NCBI GenBank assembly: GCA_928724745.1
Contig: CAKMXJ010000008.1
Coordinates: 62,001-126,000, forward strand
Length of the DNA: 64,000 bases
Reading direction: 5' to 3'
Source: Anthracocystis setariae
Lineage: Eukaryota > Basidiomycota > Ustilaginomycetes > Ustilaginales > Ustilaginaceae
The number at the start of each line of letters is the position of its first letter. Positions within the stretch are counted from its first letter, which is position 1. The position numbers and the translations under genes are program-made. Positions 9,839-20,646 of the stretch are shown in pieces. Below the pieces are notes generated by a model that saw nothing but the letters and a program-made list of their open reading frames with translations, was not told where the DNA came from and searched no databases.

Positions 9839-11542
9839 ATGGCGTCCACATCGCCACCTTCCTCTCCAACTGGAGAAGCGTCGCAATCATCACCCCTGCA
9901 GCCCAATGGCAACACCACCACCAACACCACCGCCAATGGCGCTCCAGTCCAACCCACCCCCACCGAGCAAGACAAGCAGGAGGCACAGCAACTCAAGTCG
10001 CAAGGAAACACCCACTTTACAGCTAAGCAGTACTCGAAAGCCATCGACTGCTTCACCCGTGCCTACGAACTCGATCCCACCGATTCCACCTTCCTCACCA
10101 ACCGCGCCGCATCCAAGATGAGCCTCAAGATGTACAAGTCCGCCCTCGCTGATTGCCAACTCGCCAAAGACATCCAGGCCAAACAGAGCGACGATGGCAC
10201 TGCCCAACCAAAAACACTCGTACGTCTCGCTCGATGCCATCTGTACCTCGGAAACCCCTCTGGCGCGCTTTCGGTGCTCAACCCCGTCGTCTCGCTACCC
10301 AACCTCGACCACGCCACCGCCAAGCAAGCTACCCAACTCCAGAAGCAGGCCAATTCCGTCGCCGACCACCTCGCCAGCTTCCAATCGCTCTCTGCCAAAA
10401 AGGAATGGTCCGTAGCAGGATTTGCACTCGATCAAGCCCAATCCCATGCGGGTCTCGCCGAAGCCGACGTACCGCTCACCTGGCGAATCATGCGTGCCAC
10501 CGTGCATCTGCACAAAAACAACCTCGACCAGGCCAACTCGGTGGTGGCCGATGCGCTTCGAGCCGATGCGTCCAATCCGGAAGCGCTGCTCACGCGTGCA
10601 CGCATCCTGCTTGCCAACGGCGACGTGGCCAAGTGCGTAGCCCACTGTCAAGCCGCACTGCGCTCGGATCCCGAACAGCGTGGCGCGCGCGACCTGTTGA
10701 AAAAGTGTCGAAAGCTCGAAGCTATCAAGGACCAAGGCAACACTGCGTTTAAAGCCAACGACTACGCTGTAGCGGTGGAGAGGTTTACGGAAGCGCTAAC
10801 GCTGGCCGATGAGAACACGGATCGCGATGGTCCCGCGCAAGGCTTCAAAGCGATCCTCTACTCGAACCGCGCCACGTCGCATTCCAAATTGTCGCACTAC
10901 GATGCGGCGATCTCGGATTGCGATTCGGCGCTCGCGCTCGATAGCGGCTACGTCAAAGCGCTGCGCACGCGCGCACGCACTCTGCTCGCTATGGAAAACT
11001 ACCAAGACGCCGTACGCGATTTCAAAAACGCACTCCAAGAAGCGTCGACCTCTTCAAATCCGCGAGAAGTGGAAGCGCTCCAGCGTGAACTGCGTGCAGC
11101 CGAGATCGATCTAAAGCGGTCCAAGAAGAAGGATTACTACAAGATCCTCGGCGTGCCAAAGGATGCCGGCGATGCAGACATCAAGAAGGCGTACAGGAAG
11201 GAGAGTTTGAAGCACCATCCAGATAAGGGTGGCGATGAGGAGAAGTTCAAATTGTGTGCAGAGGCGTACGATGTGTTGAGCGATGATAATAAGAGGAGGA
11301 GGTACGATGCCGGGCAGGACGATTTGGAACATGATGCCATGCCCGCGTTCGGTGGTGGAATGCGCGGTGGTGGGTTTGGTGGGCCAGGCGGAGTCGAGAT
11401 TAATCTGGCCGATCTGTTCGGAGCTGGCATGGGCGGCGGTGGTGGTGGGTTCCCAATGGGAGGAATGGGAGCAGGCGGTTTCCCAATGGGTGGCCAAAGA
11501 CGAGGCGCCCCACGTCCTCCACCTGGCTTCCACTTTGGATAG
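9839..11542 (+). CDS. TPR and J-domain co-chaperone (DNAJC7/TPR2-like)
   Basis: This gene encodes 567 residues, taking the ATG at 9839 after a pyrimidine-rich leader. A Ser/Thr/Asn-rich head of about 50 residues comes first. TPR repeats follow: one block near residues 55-160 ([30 protein letters not shown]), another near 200-290, and a third near 300-420 ([25 protein letters not shown]). A J domain begins near residue 430 ([21 protein letters not shown]) with the HPD motif near residues 459-461. A Gly/Met/Phe-rich tail closes the protein. By family, the TPRs hold Hsp70 and Hsp90 C-termini and the HPD loop stimulates Hsp70 ATPase, passing clients between the two chaperones in the cytosol. The domain order matches human DNAJC7. 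Confidence 0.92.
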   Translation: MASTSPPSSPTGEASQSSPLQPNGNTTTNTTANGAPVQPTPTEQDKQEAQQLKSQGNTHFTAKQYSKAIDCFTRAYELDPTDSTFLTNRAASKMSLKMYKSALADCQLAKDIQAKQSDDGTAQPKTLVRLARCHLYLGNPSGALSVLNPVVSLPNLDHATAKQATQLQKQANSVADHLASFQSLSAKKEWSVAGFALDQAQSHAGLAEADVPLTWRIMRATVHLHKNNLDQANSVVADALRADASNPEALLTRARILLANGDVAKCVAHCQAALRSDPEQRGARDLLKKCRKLEAIKDQGNTAFKANDYAVAVERFTEALTLADENTDRDGPAQGFKAILYSNRATSHSKLSHYDAAISDCDSALALDSGYVKALRTRARTLLAMENYQDAVRDFKNALQEASTSSNPREVEALQRELRAAEIDLKRSKKKDYYKILGVPKDAGDADIKKAYRKESLKHHPDKGGDEEKFKLCAEAYDVLSDDNKRRRYDAGQDDLEHDAMPAFGGGMRGGGFGGPGGVEINLADLFGAGMGGGGGGFPMGGMGAGGFPMGGQRRGAPRPPPGFHFG

Positions 11543-11642
11543 AAAACACCATCTTCACTCGCTCAACATCAAACAATACGCAATCATTATAAAAAACCCA
11601 CATCATCCTGGGCATTACTAAACCATGATTACAGACGAGGGT

Positions 11643-12839
11643 TTAAAGAGATTGGTGCAGCTTGCGTAATCCATCGAATGCGCGTTGGGCGTGCGTGTGC
11701 GGCGTGGATGGATTGACCTCGTTAAGCGAGTTGTTAAACACCTCGATGCTCCAGGGTCCCTTATACCCTGTTTGCATTACCGCCTTGACGAAGCGGTCGA
11801 CGGGGAGGAATGCGCCTCTGTCTGTCTCGCAGGGGAATAAGCGCGATGAGCGCGACCAGATCATCCTTGCTGGTCTCGGTTCTTGCGGTGACGGGCTCGG
11901 GGCTAGCGGGTGTTGCAGGCGAGTTGCGTCGCCGATTTGAAGGAGAAAGATCTTTTCTGCCGGCAGCGATGCGATCCTTTCCAGGCTTTGGGTCAGTCGT
12001 GCTTCCGTGGAGGCGAGCGGGTGTTGGATGAATGACGGCTGGCAGGGGTCGGCGTATTCGCGCGCGAGCGTGTTGAACGAATCGAGGATCAGGCCGATAT
12101 TATGACGATTGGTTGCCTCGACAACTTGCCATGCTTGCGACCATACGTCGATGTGTGTTCCCCACGAGAGCGCCTCGAATCCGATCCTAACCTCGTGGCC
12201 GGCGCTGTGGGTAAACGCATCGGCCATCTGCGACAACTCTGTAAAATCAGCCACCAGTGTATCGAGTTCGGCAGTAATCTCGGTAGCGGATGCATTACTC
12301 GAACAGATCAACAACAAATGCGTCCCCAACGCCTGCATAATCGCAAATCGCGATCGAACCCTCTCCATCGCCTCCGTCCTCCTCGCCTCCTCCCTCCACC
12401 CCTCAATATCCCGAATCGGTTGCAGACAATACACCTCCACGCCCAGATCGTCACAGAAGCGACGCACATACTGAGCCGCTGCCAACTCCCTCTCGCTCTC
12501 CTCCCGCGTGCACTCGCCGAACGCGTTATACCATCGTTGCTTGGACGCGCTCTTGCGTTCGAGCGCCGTCAGCGCCGGTACGCTCAACGGGCTGTCCGGC
12601 GGCGTCAACAGCTGCACCGGGTTGAGAGTGTAGCTCGAATGGATGTGCGAGAATTCCGCCGACTGCGCAAATTCCCACAGGTCGTCCGTGAATAGTTCGA
12701 TGGCTTCCAACCCGGCTACTGCGGCCGCGGCGATCTTGTCCAATAGGCCATGCCCCGAGGTGTGGTATGCAAGACTGTGCGTAAAGATGCTGAATTTGGG
12801 TCGAAGGCTCGACGACGACGACGGTGTTGAGCTCGACAT
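11643..12839 (-). CDS. 3-dehydroshikimate dehydratase, fungal quinate-pathway type
   Basis: This gene encodes 398 residues from the ATG at 12839. An upstream in-frame Met at 13109 adds 90 unlikely residues. The protein is a xylose-isomerase-like TIM barrel. Distinctive matches to fungal QA-4/QutC enzymes include GLEAIELFTDDLWEFA near the start, CLQPIRDIEGW, IGFEALSWGTHIDVW, and PARMIWSRSSRLFPCETDRGAFLP near the end. The enzyme dehydrates 3-dehydroshikimate to protocatechuate using a divalent metal; the Glu, Asp and His residues in these segments would be the ligands. It sits next to quinate/shikimate dehydrogenase and a quinate permease, which strongly supports the assignment. An insertion near residues 75-115 (TPPDSPLSVPAL...) lengthens it relative to the ascomycete enzyme. 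It is probably inducible by quinate, but no operator was recognised. Confidence 0.9.
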   Translation of the reverse strand: MSSSTPSSSSSLRPKFSIFTHSLAYHTSGHGLLDKIAAAAVAGLEAIELFTDDLWEFAQSAEFSHIHSSYTLNPVQLLTPPDSPLSVPALTALERKSASKQRWYNAFGECTREESERELAAAQYVRRFCDDLGVEVYCLQPIRDIEGWREEARRTEAMERVRSRFAIMQALGTHLLLICSSNASATEITAELDTLVADFTELSQMADAFTHSAGHEVRIGFEALSWGTHIDVWSQAWQVVEATNRHNIGLILDSFNTLAREYADPCQPSFIQHPLASTEARLTQSLERIASLPAEKIFLLQIGDATRLQHPLAPSPSPQEPRPARMIWSRSSRLFPCETDRGAFLPVDRFVKAVMQTGYKGPWSIEVFNNSLNEVNPSTPHTHAQRAFDGLRKLHQSL

Positions 12840-13554
12840 GGTATGGCTTTCGGAGTTTCTACAGCGATGTGTGGCGATGCTCAAGGGTTGGTAGTGAGGA
12901 TGAAAGAAAGGGAGGAAAGGCAAGGCAAGGCAAGGCAAGGGGTATGATAAGTTCGGTATGGTGAGCGGGACCAGGCAAAACCCATTACCAAAAAAAAAAC
13001 CCCTTTCGGATGGGCAAACAACGGTTATCCTCCATCCTACCATCCACAACACCGAGGAGGGGGATGAGGTTGGCCGACGCCGGCTAGACTCGGTAAAATG
13101 CGCCTCCACCCGGAAAAAAAAAAAAAAAAAAAAAACCTAAAAAAAAAGTGGGAAAATTGACCGACTCCGAAACCCAAAAATCCGGTGCAGTAGAAGGCGT
13201 CACCGGCTAATTCGTGCCTCTTCGGCTATGCGCGTGCATTCGCTGTTATCCGCCTTACGGTTGTGCCCGAGCGTTGCTTTGTCCAACCATGCAATGCTCC
13301 ATCCCCTGCCATGCTAGCCGGTGTGGAACCACATTCTTCCCCCACACACACACACACCTCCTCTGTTCCCGGAGAAAACTGTAAATCTTCACAGCGGATC
13401 AAAGGGATCAATCTTCATCCCCTCCCCGGGACTTCCTTTGACACCAACCAAGACTCAGATTGTACAGCCCGATCTAATACGCACAAACCACTCAAACTCG
13501 ACACTCTCCCGGTCTAGACATGCTTCGCACAAAAGAAAGGGGTTGCTAATTTCT
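12840..13554. other. spacer between dehydratase and quinate dehydrogenase genes
   Basis: This 715-bp region is the promoter side of the dehydratase gene and the 3' side of the dehydrogenase gene. It holds a GCAAG pentamer run near 12920-12940, poly(A) runs at 13001-13009 and 13113-13147, and a short CA run near 13341-13353. Single TTATCC words occur near 13025 and 13236. The paired GGATAA...TTATCC operator known for ascomycete quinate activators was not found. No gene is seen. Confidence 0.5.
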
Positions 13555-14844
13555 TCACTTGATATCCAACATCTGTCTGACCAAGTCTCTTGCGCTTTCC
13601 TCGACTTGGAGTCCGATGGGGCCTTGATCACCTGCCTTGGTGGCCCAGGGGATCGGGTCGAAGCTCTGCTTGCCTTCTTCAAAAGCCTTGGCGGTAGCCG
13701 CCCACATGCGTGCCTGGGACAGACCTTGCTCGACCATCGCCTCGACCCCACCAATGCCCCTCCAGCCCCACTGCATCGCCAGGCTCAGCAACGGTGTCTG
13801 ACGCGGCTTGTAGCACATATCCAAAAACAACCTTCTCTCGGGCAATTTGAATCCCACCAAACCCGCCTCGGTTGGCTGGCTGACTGGCTCCCTTTCGGCG
13901 TAGTAGACTTCCGAGAAGAACCTCGCCGCAATCTCATACACCATCTTCTCGTGATAGGTTTCCGGAGCTGTGGCAGGGATGGCGCCGACCGCACACGCCA
14001 GATGACCCACCTCACCATTGGATCGCTTGAGGAACTCGTCGTCAAACTGCGCAATAGTATGCACCGGACGCACATCGATCGTCGTACCGAAATGATTCAG
14101 AACCTCCTGCGTCTCGTCGCTATCGCGGTTGACAAGGTAGATCGGACTGAGCCCCATCTGCGACACCGCATACACCGCCGATCGACACGTACCGCCGGAA
14201 CCGAAGATGAAGGCGGAAAACGTCTTGCCTTGACCATTGCGTGGCCAAACGTATCTGACGCCATTCTCAAGCTGAGGGTCGAGGTACTTTGTCACTCGAT
14301 CTTCCTTGTTCTCGTCGGCTGCAGCACGCAGCATGGCATGTGCGATGCCGAGGTAGTCGGTGTTGGTTCCGATCATTTTGCGGTTTCCACTGTGGATAGG
14401 CGAAGGGCACGAAATGATGGTGTTGACCGTCTGCGTCACCTTGCCCGCCTCGCTGAGTTCGTCCAGGATGCAGTCCGCGCCGAGCTTGGTGGCAATGGCG
14501 ACCTTGAGCGGCATGGTGACACCTGCACCTGCAAAAAGCGGATCTTTGCGCACGAGCTGGTATAAGTGCGGTTCGTCGATGGTTTTGGTGTCCTTGAGCG
14601 AGTAGGTCGGCCAGAACGTTTGCGAGGACGAACCAGGGAAGTTGATGGGCGCGATAGATTGCAGCATGAGGTTCTGGAATGCTGGCGAGGCCGAGTGCGA
14701 GATGGGCGATCCAAAGAGGAAGTACCTTCTTGCAGAGGCAGCGATCTGCTCCGGTGTGGGATGCGGAGGTGCATTGGGTGTGGCTGGGCTGGGAGGCGCA
14801 GGTGCGGTGTTGCCGTCGTCGGGATGCGAAAGATGGTACGACAT
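13555..14844 (-). CDS. quinate/shikimate dehydrogenase
   Basis: This is a 429-residue intronless gene. A Pro-rich head of about 35 residues precedes a shikimate-dehydrogenase N-terminal substrate domain: FGSPISHSASPAFQ at residues 44-57, then GVTMPLK with the expected catalytic Lys at about 114. GTNTDYLGI follows with the partner Asp at about 163. The NAD(P)-binding domain contains FIFGSGGTCRSAVYAV, a nucleotide loop, near residues 215-235. It should oxidise quinate to 3-dehydroquinate and/or shikimate to 3-dehydroshikimate. It is a stand-alone protein, not part of the pentafunctional AROM enzyme, and lies between the dehydratase and the permease, so a catabolic role is more likely than a biosynthetic one. 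It is longer than the roughly 320-residue ascomycete QA-3, mainly through the head and loops. NAD versus NADP preference is not readable. Confidence 0.88.
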   Translation of the reverse strand: MSYHLSHPDDGNTAPAPPSPATPNAPPHPTPEQIAASARRYFLFGSPISHSASPAFQNLMLQSIAPINFPGSSSQTFWPTYSLKDTKTIDEPHLYQLVRKDPLFAGAGVTMPLKVAIATKLGADCILDELSEAGKVTQTVNTIISCPSPIHSGNRKMIGTNTDYLGIAHAMLRAAADENKEDRVTKYLDPQLENGVRYVWPRNGQGKTFSAFIFGSGGTCRSAVYAVSQMGLSPIYLVNRDSDETQEVLNHFGTTIDVRPVHTIAQFDDEFLKRSNGEVGHLACAVGAIPATAPETYHEKMVYEIAARFFSEVYYAEREPVSQPTEAGLVGFKLPERRLFLDMCYKPRQTPLLSLAMQWGWRGIGGVEAMVEQGLSQARMWAATAKAFEEGKQSFDPIPWATKAGDQGPIGLQVEESARDLVRQMLDIK

Positions 14845-14866
14845 TCTTGCTGCTGTTGATGATCAA

Positions 14867-14899
<33 letters not shown>

Positions 14900-16438
14900 G
14901 GTGGTGGTGTAGCTGATGATTCTTAAGTGAATGAAGGACTCGAGTAGCCGAGGATCGAGAGAGGCAAGGGCAACAGCAAGGGCAAGATGCTCAGTCGGCC
15001 GCATACTCGCACAATTATTCGGTCGGTCGGTCAATTCTGTAAAATCATTTGCCACGGCCCCACTCATTCGGCTTGGATTTGATAGCGAGGTTTTGGACGA
15101 CATGTCTGAAGTGAAGATTTAAACCTCAAATTAAACTCTTGCCCTGGGACACCATTTGTTGATTCGTTTAACCGGTCATTACCGGATATGTCGCCATGTG
15201 CCTTGGTTTCAAATTCGGCAACCCCCGCCAGGATTTCCCATGAAATCAGGTATTGTACACTCGACTGCTCTGCCTCATCTGCACACCCTCCGTCCGCCTC
15301 CCTTGCTGCGCCTGCGCCTGCTCAGGTTATTCACGCTTCAGTTCCGTCTGTCCCCGTTCTTTTCTCTAACCTACAGTCAGAAGGCCCGAGACAGTTTGCC
15401 GTCGCGTCTGGTTCCAGAACTTCGGATACTCACCCGGCTTGACCCTGTTCTTGCTCTGTCAGATGTGTGCATCGGAGACTTCCACCGCGAGTATGCGTGG
15501 TTTGGATTGCTCGTCTCCGTCTGGTTTTCCCCGCTGCTGTCCTGCCTGTCCAACGTCCAACTTGTTTGCAGTCGATGCGATGGCGTGCTCAGCAAACTAC
15601 TGTACTGTACTGTACTGTACCTGCAATTCACCTGCACCTTGCCACGCGTATCTCAAACGTCCCTTCCTCCGAGAGTATCCGATTGATAAGGTACTCCTCC
15701 TGCTAAATGACACAGAAGCATAGGGGTCACTGTATGGGCAATCGATTGTACTTCGGCTAGATGCGGACCGCTGACAATACTTGGTTGTTCTCCGCACTCG
15801 GCAAGCACAACGGCACGGCATTGTGATGCAGGCAGCCTCTCGGTCGCCGTAACGAAATTCCGGACGGGAGCCAATGAGCGGCCAGCAGTTTGTGCAACGT
15901 TTAAAAAAAATTTAATTTCCCAAACTCTCCGTTCGGCATGTCACCTCGTGCGGGGAGATTGTTTTACCCCATGGGACACCCCCATACCCTCCGCAATCGC
16001 ATCTTGTCAGATGTGAGAATTCTGTACGCAGACCAAGTGCCACAGCAGTATAGTGCCGGGATAAGCCATGTGCTGTTTTGCCTGTTTGCATGGCACATGT
16101 TTGGTGCCTTTGATTCGTTTCCCCACTTGGCCAACGAAAGACATATAATGCCCCACTTCAACCGTCCAATGCACAAACTTTCCCCACACCCCTCCCAACC
16201 CTCTCCATTCCCCCGCTTCAGAGGCCTTAGCAGCAAAGCGAAGCACAAGCTAAGCGCGTGACTCACTTAGCCATCAATCTCCGAAGAAAAAAAAAGGGAA
16301 AAAAAAGAGGAGAAAAAAAATCCTTCCCGAGTCGGATTCCTTGTTTGGACATTTCCCCGAAAGCTTTCTGTTCACTCTTCACACGCGCACACCTCCTTCC
16401 CTCTTGTCCTCCATCTCAATCTAAACCACCTCGACAAC
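14845..16438. promoter_or_regulatory. bidirectional promoter of the quinate cluster
   Basis: This 1.6 kb region separates the divergent dehydrogenase (minus) and permease (plus) genes. It is the natural place for shared quinate-responsive control. Next to the dehydrogenase ATG, at 14868-14911, lie GAT and GGT trinucleotide runs. At 15597-15622 there is a TGTAC pentamer run like those in other spacers. Just before the permease, at 16286-16320, the DNA is A-rich, followed by a pyrimidine-rich leader. Open frames across 15156-15723 lack domains and overlap each other; I do not call a gene. No binding site of a known activator was recognised. Confidence 0.5.
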
Positions 16439-18073
16439 ATGGGCCTCTTTTCGCGGGTCGAAGACCGCCCAACCCCGCAATGCGTCTACAATTGGCGCGT
16501 TTGGGTGCTCGCCTTTATCGCGTCGTTCGCCTCGATCATGATCGGGTACGATAGCGCTTTCGTCGGTGGAACGCTCGTGTTGCCCTCGTTCACCAAGTCG
16601 TTCGGCAAGCTCAATGCCAACACGTCTGGCAATCTCGTCTCCACCTACCAGGCTGGCGCCTTCTTTGGCGCTTTCATCGGCCATCCGATTGGCCACTTCT
16701 GGGGCCGCAAGCGCGGTCTTTTCGTCTGTTCGTTCGTCTTCACCATCGGCGCCGCCATCATGACGGCAGCCTCACCCAAGACCCATCTGACACCGATCTA
16801 TGTCGGTCGAGCCATCGCCGGCCTCGCCATCGGTGCGGCCTCCAACCTGACCCCGATCTACATCTCCGAGATCGCCCCTGCCCCGGCACGTGGTCAAGCG
16901 ATCGGCATGTACGAGATGGGTTGGCAGATCGGCGGTATCGTCGGCTTCTTTATCAACTACGGCGTGATCCAGACAATGGCCGTCAACGAGAAGCAGTGGA
17001 GGGTGCCCTTTGCTGTGCAATTGATCCCCGGTGGCTTGTTCATGATCGGCACCTTCTTCCTCGTCGAATCTCCACGCTGGCTGCTCGCCCGCGGCCGCGT
17101 CGAAGAGGCGCGCGAAAAGCTCTCCTACATCCGACAGCTGCCCACCGACGATGCCTACTTTGTCGACGAATTCGACCAGATGCATTCCGATATTGACGAA
17201 AACAGGAAAATCGCCGGTGGCGATAGCTACTTTGCGCCTTTCCGATACCTCTTTGGACGCAAAGAGCTCGTATATCGACTCGGTTTCGCTTCGTCGCTCT
17301 TCGCATTTCAGAATGGAACCGGGATCAATGCGATCAACTACTACTCTCCCAAAGTGTTCCAGAGTCTCGGCATCACCGGTACATCGACGGGCTTGCTGAC
17401 GACCGGAATTTTTGGTGTGATCAAGACGACGGGCGCGTTGCTCTTTATCCTCATTCTGGTCGAAACTGTGGGTCGACGACGCCTTTTGATGATCTCTGCT
17501 TCGGGCGGAGCATTTGCCATGTACTACATTGCGGCGTACATTGCTATCGCCAAGCCTCAGCTTCACAAAAAGTCGTCGCTCGACGGACCCGGTACGAGCG
17601 CGCTGGTCTTCTTCTACGTGTGGACGGCGTTCTATTCTTTCGGCTACAACCCGCTTCCATGGGTGTATGGCGCTGAGAGCTTCGACAATACGGCGAGGCC
17701 TGTAGCTCAGATTTTCAATGCGGCGAGCAACTGGCTGTACAACTTTGTGATTTCGCAAGCGACGCCTCACATGTTTGCCAAGATGGGTTACGGCGTCTAC
17801 CTGTTCTTCGCGAGCTGCATGGTGGTGAGTGTGTTCTGGGTGTACTTCCTCATGCCGGAGACCAAGGGGATTCCGATCGAGGAGATGGATAATCTGCATG
17901 CCAAGAGGCCGCAGAGGCACGCACACCGGGTGGTGCTCGAGGAGCTGAGGACGCGCGCGGCCGACAAGAGGGGTGAAGCGGTGCTCGGACACAACGGCGA
18001 GTACCAACGTTCCGAATCGGAAGGCAGCGAGGAGAAGGGAAAGATTAGCCAGGTCAACGTTTCTACCGCTTAG
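16439..18073 (+). CDS. quinate permease, MFS sugar-porter family (QA-Y/QutD-like)
   Basis: This gene encodes 544 residues with 12 likely membrane segments. The N-terminus (EDRPTPQCVYNWRVWVLAFI...GYDSAFVGGTLVLPSF) follows closely the fungal quinate permeases QA-Y and QutD. Sugar-porter signatures are present: GRKRG after helix 2, the VESPRWLLARGR loop after helix 6, the central GTGINAINYYSP segment, and PETKGIPIEEMD after helix 12. It should sit in the plasma membrane and import quinate with protons. Divergent transcription from the quinate dehydrogenase gene supports this. Related porters carry other sugars or polyols, so transport itself is firm and the substrate is inferred from family and cluster. 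Confidence 0.9.
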   Translation: MGLFSRVEDRPTPQCVYNWRVWVLAFIASFASIMIGYDSAFVGGTLVLPSFTKSFGKLNANTSGNLVSTYQAGAFFGAFIGHPIGHFWGRKRGLFVCSFVFTIGAAIMTAASPKTHLTPIYVGRAIAGLAIGAASNLTPIYISEIAPAPARGQAIGMYEMGWQIGGIVGFFINYGVIQTMAVNEKQWRVPFAVQLIPGGLFMIGTFFLVESPRWLLARGRVEEAREKLSYIRQLPTDDAYFVDEFDQMHSDIDENRKIAGGDSYFAPFRYLFGRKELVYRLGFASSLFAFQNGTGINAINYYSPKVFQSLGITGTSTGLLTTGIFGVIKTTGALLFILILVETVGRRRLLMISASGGAFAMYYIAAYIAIAKPQLHKKSSLDGPGTSALVFFYVWTAFYSFGYNPLPWVYGAESFDNTARPVAQIFNAASNWLYNFVISQATPHMFAKMGYGVYLFFASCMVVSVFWVYFLMPETKGIPIEEMDNLHAKRPQRHAHRVVLEELRTRAADKRGEAVLGHNGEYQRSESEGSEEKGKISQVNVSTA

Positions 18074-18539
18074 ATCGATTGGGGTGCCGCTTTGTAGATT
18101 AGATTCGCTAGATGCTGCAAATATAGGTATAGTTGGGATCATGGAAGGTTGAGAGGGTGTGCGGAACTCGACATGTGGGATTGAAAATGGAAAATTCCGC
18201 CACAATTTCATCTGCGCCTCCGCTTTTTTCTTCCTTCCTTTTTTTTTTTTTTTTTTTTTTTTTTTGGCGCATAGCGAGTTGGCCGAGCTCGCATCTCTGC
18301 TTGAAGAGTGAGTAATATGAGAATCTAACAAAATCGGCTCGAGTTGATTCGTGGTGGCACTCGCGCGAGAAGACAAGTTTGGGAATCTCTCGGATTGCTG
18401 CGTGCAGTCCAACATCGACGTCTCTCTCTTTCTGCATCTGATCCATTTGTACTAGCCTGTCACGCTTTCCTCACATCACACCACACCACACCACACCACA
18501 CCTTCCCACCTTCCCATCACATCACATCACATCGTCATC
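18074..18539. other. spacer with poly(T) tract, RTF1 promoter
   Basis: This is a 466-bp spacer between the permease stop and the RTF1 start, both on the plus strand. A poly(T) run of about 26 lies at 18239-18265. CACAC pentamer and CATCA runs at 18475-18535 lead directly to the RTF1 ATG and form its 5' leader. No gene is seen. Confidence 0.6.
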
Positions 18540-18674
18540 ATGGCAGGTGGTGGATTAGACGATGAGCTTCTCGCACTTGCCGGCGGGTCTGCTCGCCAGA
18601 TCGATCTCTCCTCGGACGAAGATGACCGCATCATTCGCACCTCCTCCTCCACCTCCTCCTCCAAACGAGCACCA

Positions 18675-18708
<34 letters not shown>

Positions 18709-20435
18709 CGACGAAAACATCCTCCTCCTCCTCGACGTTGGCTAAAAAGCGACGACTCGATCTGCTCGATGACTCCGCGTCGGGCTCGGATGCCGATGCA
18801 CCCGCCGACCAAGGCGACGACACCGATGCAGCCGGTTCGAGCGATCACGAGGCACACAACCCGTACCCGTACCAGGGGATCTACAAATCCGCACGAGATA
18901 TGGAACAACTCATGGCGATGACCGAACTCGAACGCGAAGACATTCTTGCACGCCGTAGAGACGAACTCAACCGCCGGAGGCAGAAGTACGAACTCGCCGC
19001 GCTCGTCAAGGCGCAAAAGGCCGCCGCAGGCGCCACCAAGAGAGCGGTGAAGAAACAGCAGCAGAAGAAGAAGAAGAAAAAGAAGAGTCGAGTGGTGCGT
19101 GGGGGTAAGGGAAGAGGTGCGGGCAATTCGGATGATGACGAGAGTGATCTTTCCGAATCCGACGACGACCACGACGACGATGACGATAATGACGATGAGG
19201 AGGAGCAGCAGGGTGAGAATGATGATGGCGGTGATTCCGACTTCGATTACGGTGGGGGTGCTGCGAGTGCCGCCAAGAGCCGCAAGAAGAAGTTGCCCGG
19301 ACAGACGGATGCCAAGTCGGCTAAGCTGAGTGAGCTGCGCAAGAAACGGTCCGAGAAGGCCGCGGGCATTTCACGCAAGACGATCGATTCGGATGATGAA
19401 GCCAAGTCGCGCCATCGTCGTGGCTATGCCAGCGACTCGTCCGACGATGATGGCGGCTATTCCGACTTATCCGACCAGGACCTCTATGGAGGTGGACGTA
19501 CCAAGTCCAAGAAGGATGCCTCATCGCGTCGTGCTGCACGCCGATACTCTGACGACGAGCCGTCGTCGGACACACCCACGGAACCCTCGTTGGCGGACCT
19601 GAACGCTGCACGCATCTCGCGCGACCGCATCGAATCGCGCCTGTACGCGCCTCGTTGGAAGGAAGCGCTCACCGGGGCGTTTTTCCGCTTCTCCTGGGGC
19701 AAACGCGCACGCGCCGACGGTCGCGGCGATGAAGAAATCTACCGCATCCACCAAATCACCGACGTGGTCGAAAAACCGGGAAAGTTCTACGACCTCTCGG
19801 ACGACCGTTCGCAACGCTGGTGCAACACGTACCTTGCGTTCGAACATGGTGGCGAAGAGCACGATGTGCCTTTGAACGTGTTGAGTCGGGGCGACTTTGT
19901 CGATTCGGAACGAGAGCGGTGGCTTGCCTTCCTGCGCGGTTCCAAGCAACGCATTCCCAAAGCGAGCTTCGTTGCAGCTAAGGCCGATCAGTTGGAGCGC
20001 TTCTTCACCACCGCGCTGACGGAGCAGGATATTGGTAAGGTGTTGGAGCACAAGAAACGCGTGCGTGCCGAAGCGATCAGTGTAATGGGCGGTGGTGGTG
20101 CGTTGACTGCCGTGTCCACCGTTCCGATGAAAGGTGGCAATGGTGCTAGCATACAGCAGAGTCTTGAGCAGAGATTGGCAGCGGTTAACGAACGGAATCG
20201 CGCAATGGACCGAAATCGAAGCTCACAGGTCGAACGAAAGGCAAGGGCGAATAAACTCGCCCAGGTCAAGAAACTCACTCAGGAGGATGACGATTTGGAT
20301 ACACCATCAGCAGGAGCAGGAGCAGGGGCGGTGAAATTGACAAATGAAAAACCAACCACCACCGCACTAGCAAACGGTTTCGTAGCCGTAAGGAACTTTG
20401 CAACCACCGTAGATGTAGATCTCGGCGAATTTTAA
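18540..20435 (+). CDS. RTF1: RNA polymerase-associated protein Rtf1 (Paf1 complex)
   Basis: This is a 631-residue single-exon gene. The first 350 residues are highly charged with Asp/Glu/Ser and Lys runs, including an 8-Pro run near residue 45. A Plus-3 domain spans about 355-470 (RDRIESRLYAPRWKEALTGAFFRFSWGKR ... WCNTYLAFEHGG ... DFVDSERERWLAFL). It binds phosphorylated Spt5 and brings the Paf1 complex to elongating RNA polymerase II. A helical, basic stretch follows (RLAAVNERNRAMDRNRSSQVERKARANKLAQ). Upstream, the EREDILARRRDELNRRRQKYEL segment near residue 130 matches the conserved Rtf1 region that precedes the histone-modification domain, the part that activates Rad6/Bre1 H2B ubiquitination. 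The gene is convergent with the USP gene, with a 211-bp spacer. Confidence 0.92.
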
Positions 20436-20646
20436 AAATCAATCTCTCCCCGCACAAACACACCACAGTGTAACTTAATCCACCAATCCCAAGTTCACCC
20501 CCCCCTCTCCTCTCTGTGTGTGTCTGCCTTCATCCAACTCACCATCGTCTGATCAAAAACCCCCAGAGACCATCACAAACAACACCAAGCGCCCAGTGTA
20601 TATATCTATGTGTGTGAAGCGAGCATTAAACTTGCCTACGACCAAC

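Noticed and set aside
13321..14565. 414-codon plus-strand frame across the quinate dehydrogenase
   Set aside because: Shadow of the minus-strand gene; no domain character.
12840..16438. QutA/Qa-1F type operator in the quinate cluster spacers
   Set aside because: Only isolated TTATCC or GGATAA words were found, not the paired site.
16772..18415. 547-codon minus-strand frame across the quinate permease
   Set aside because: Antisense shadow without domains; the plus strand has a complete MFS protein.
18475..18535. CACAC/CATCA runs before RTF1 as telomere-like or CRISPR repeats
   Set aside because: Short imperfect simple repeats in a leader; no spacer-repeat layout and not near a chromosome end.
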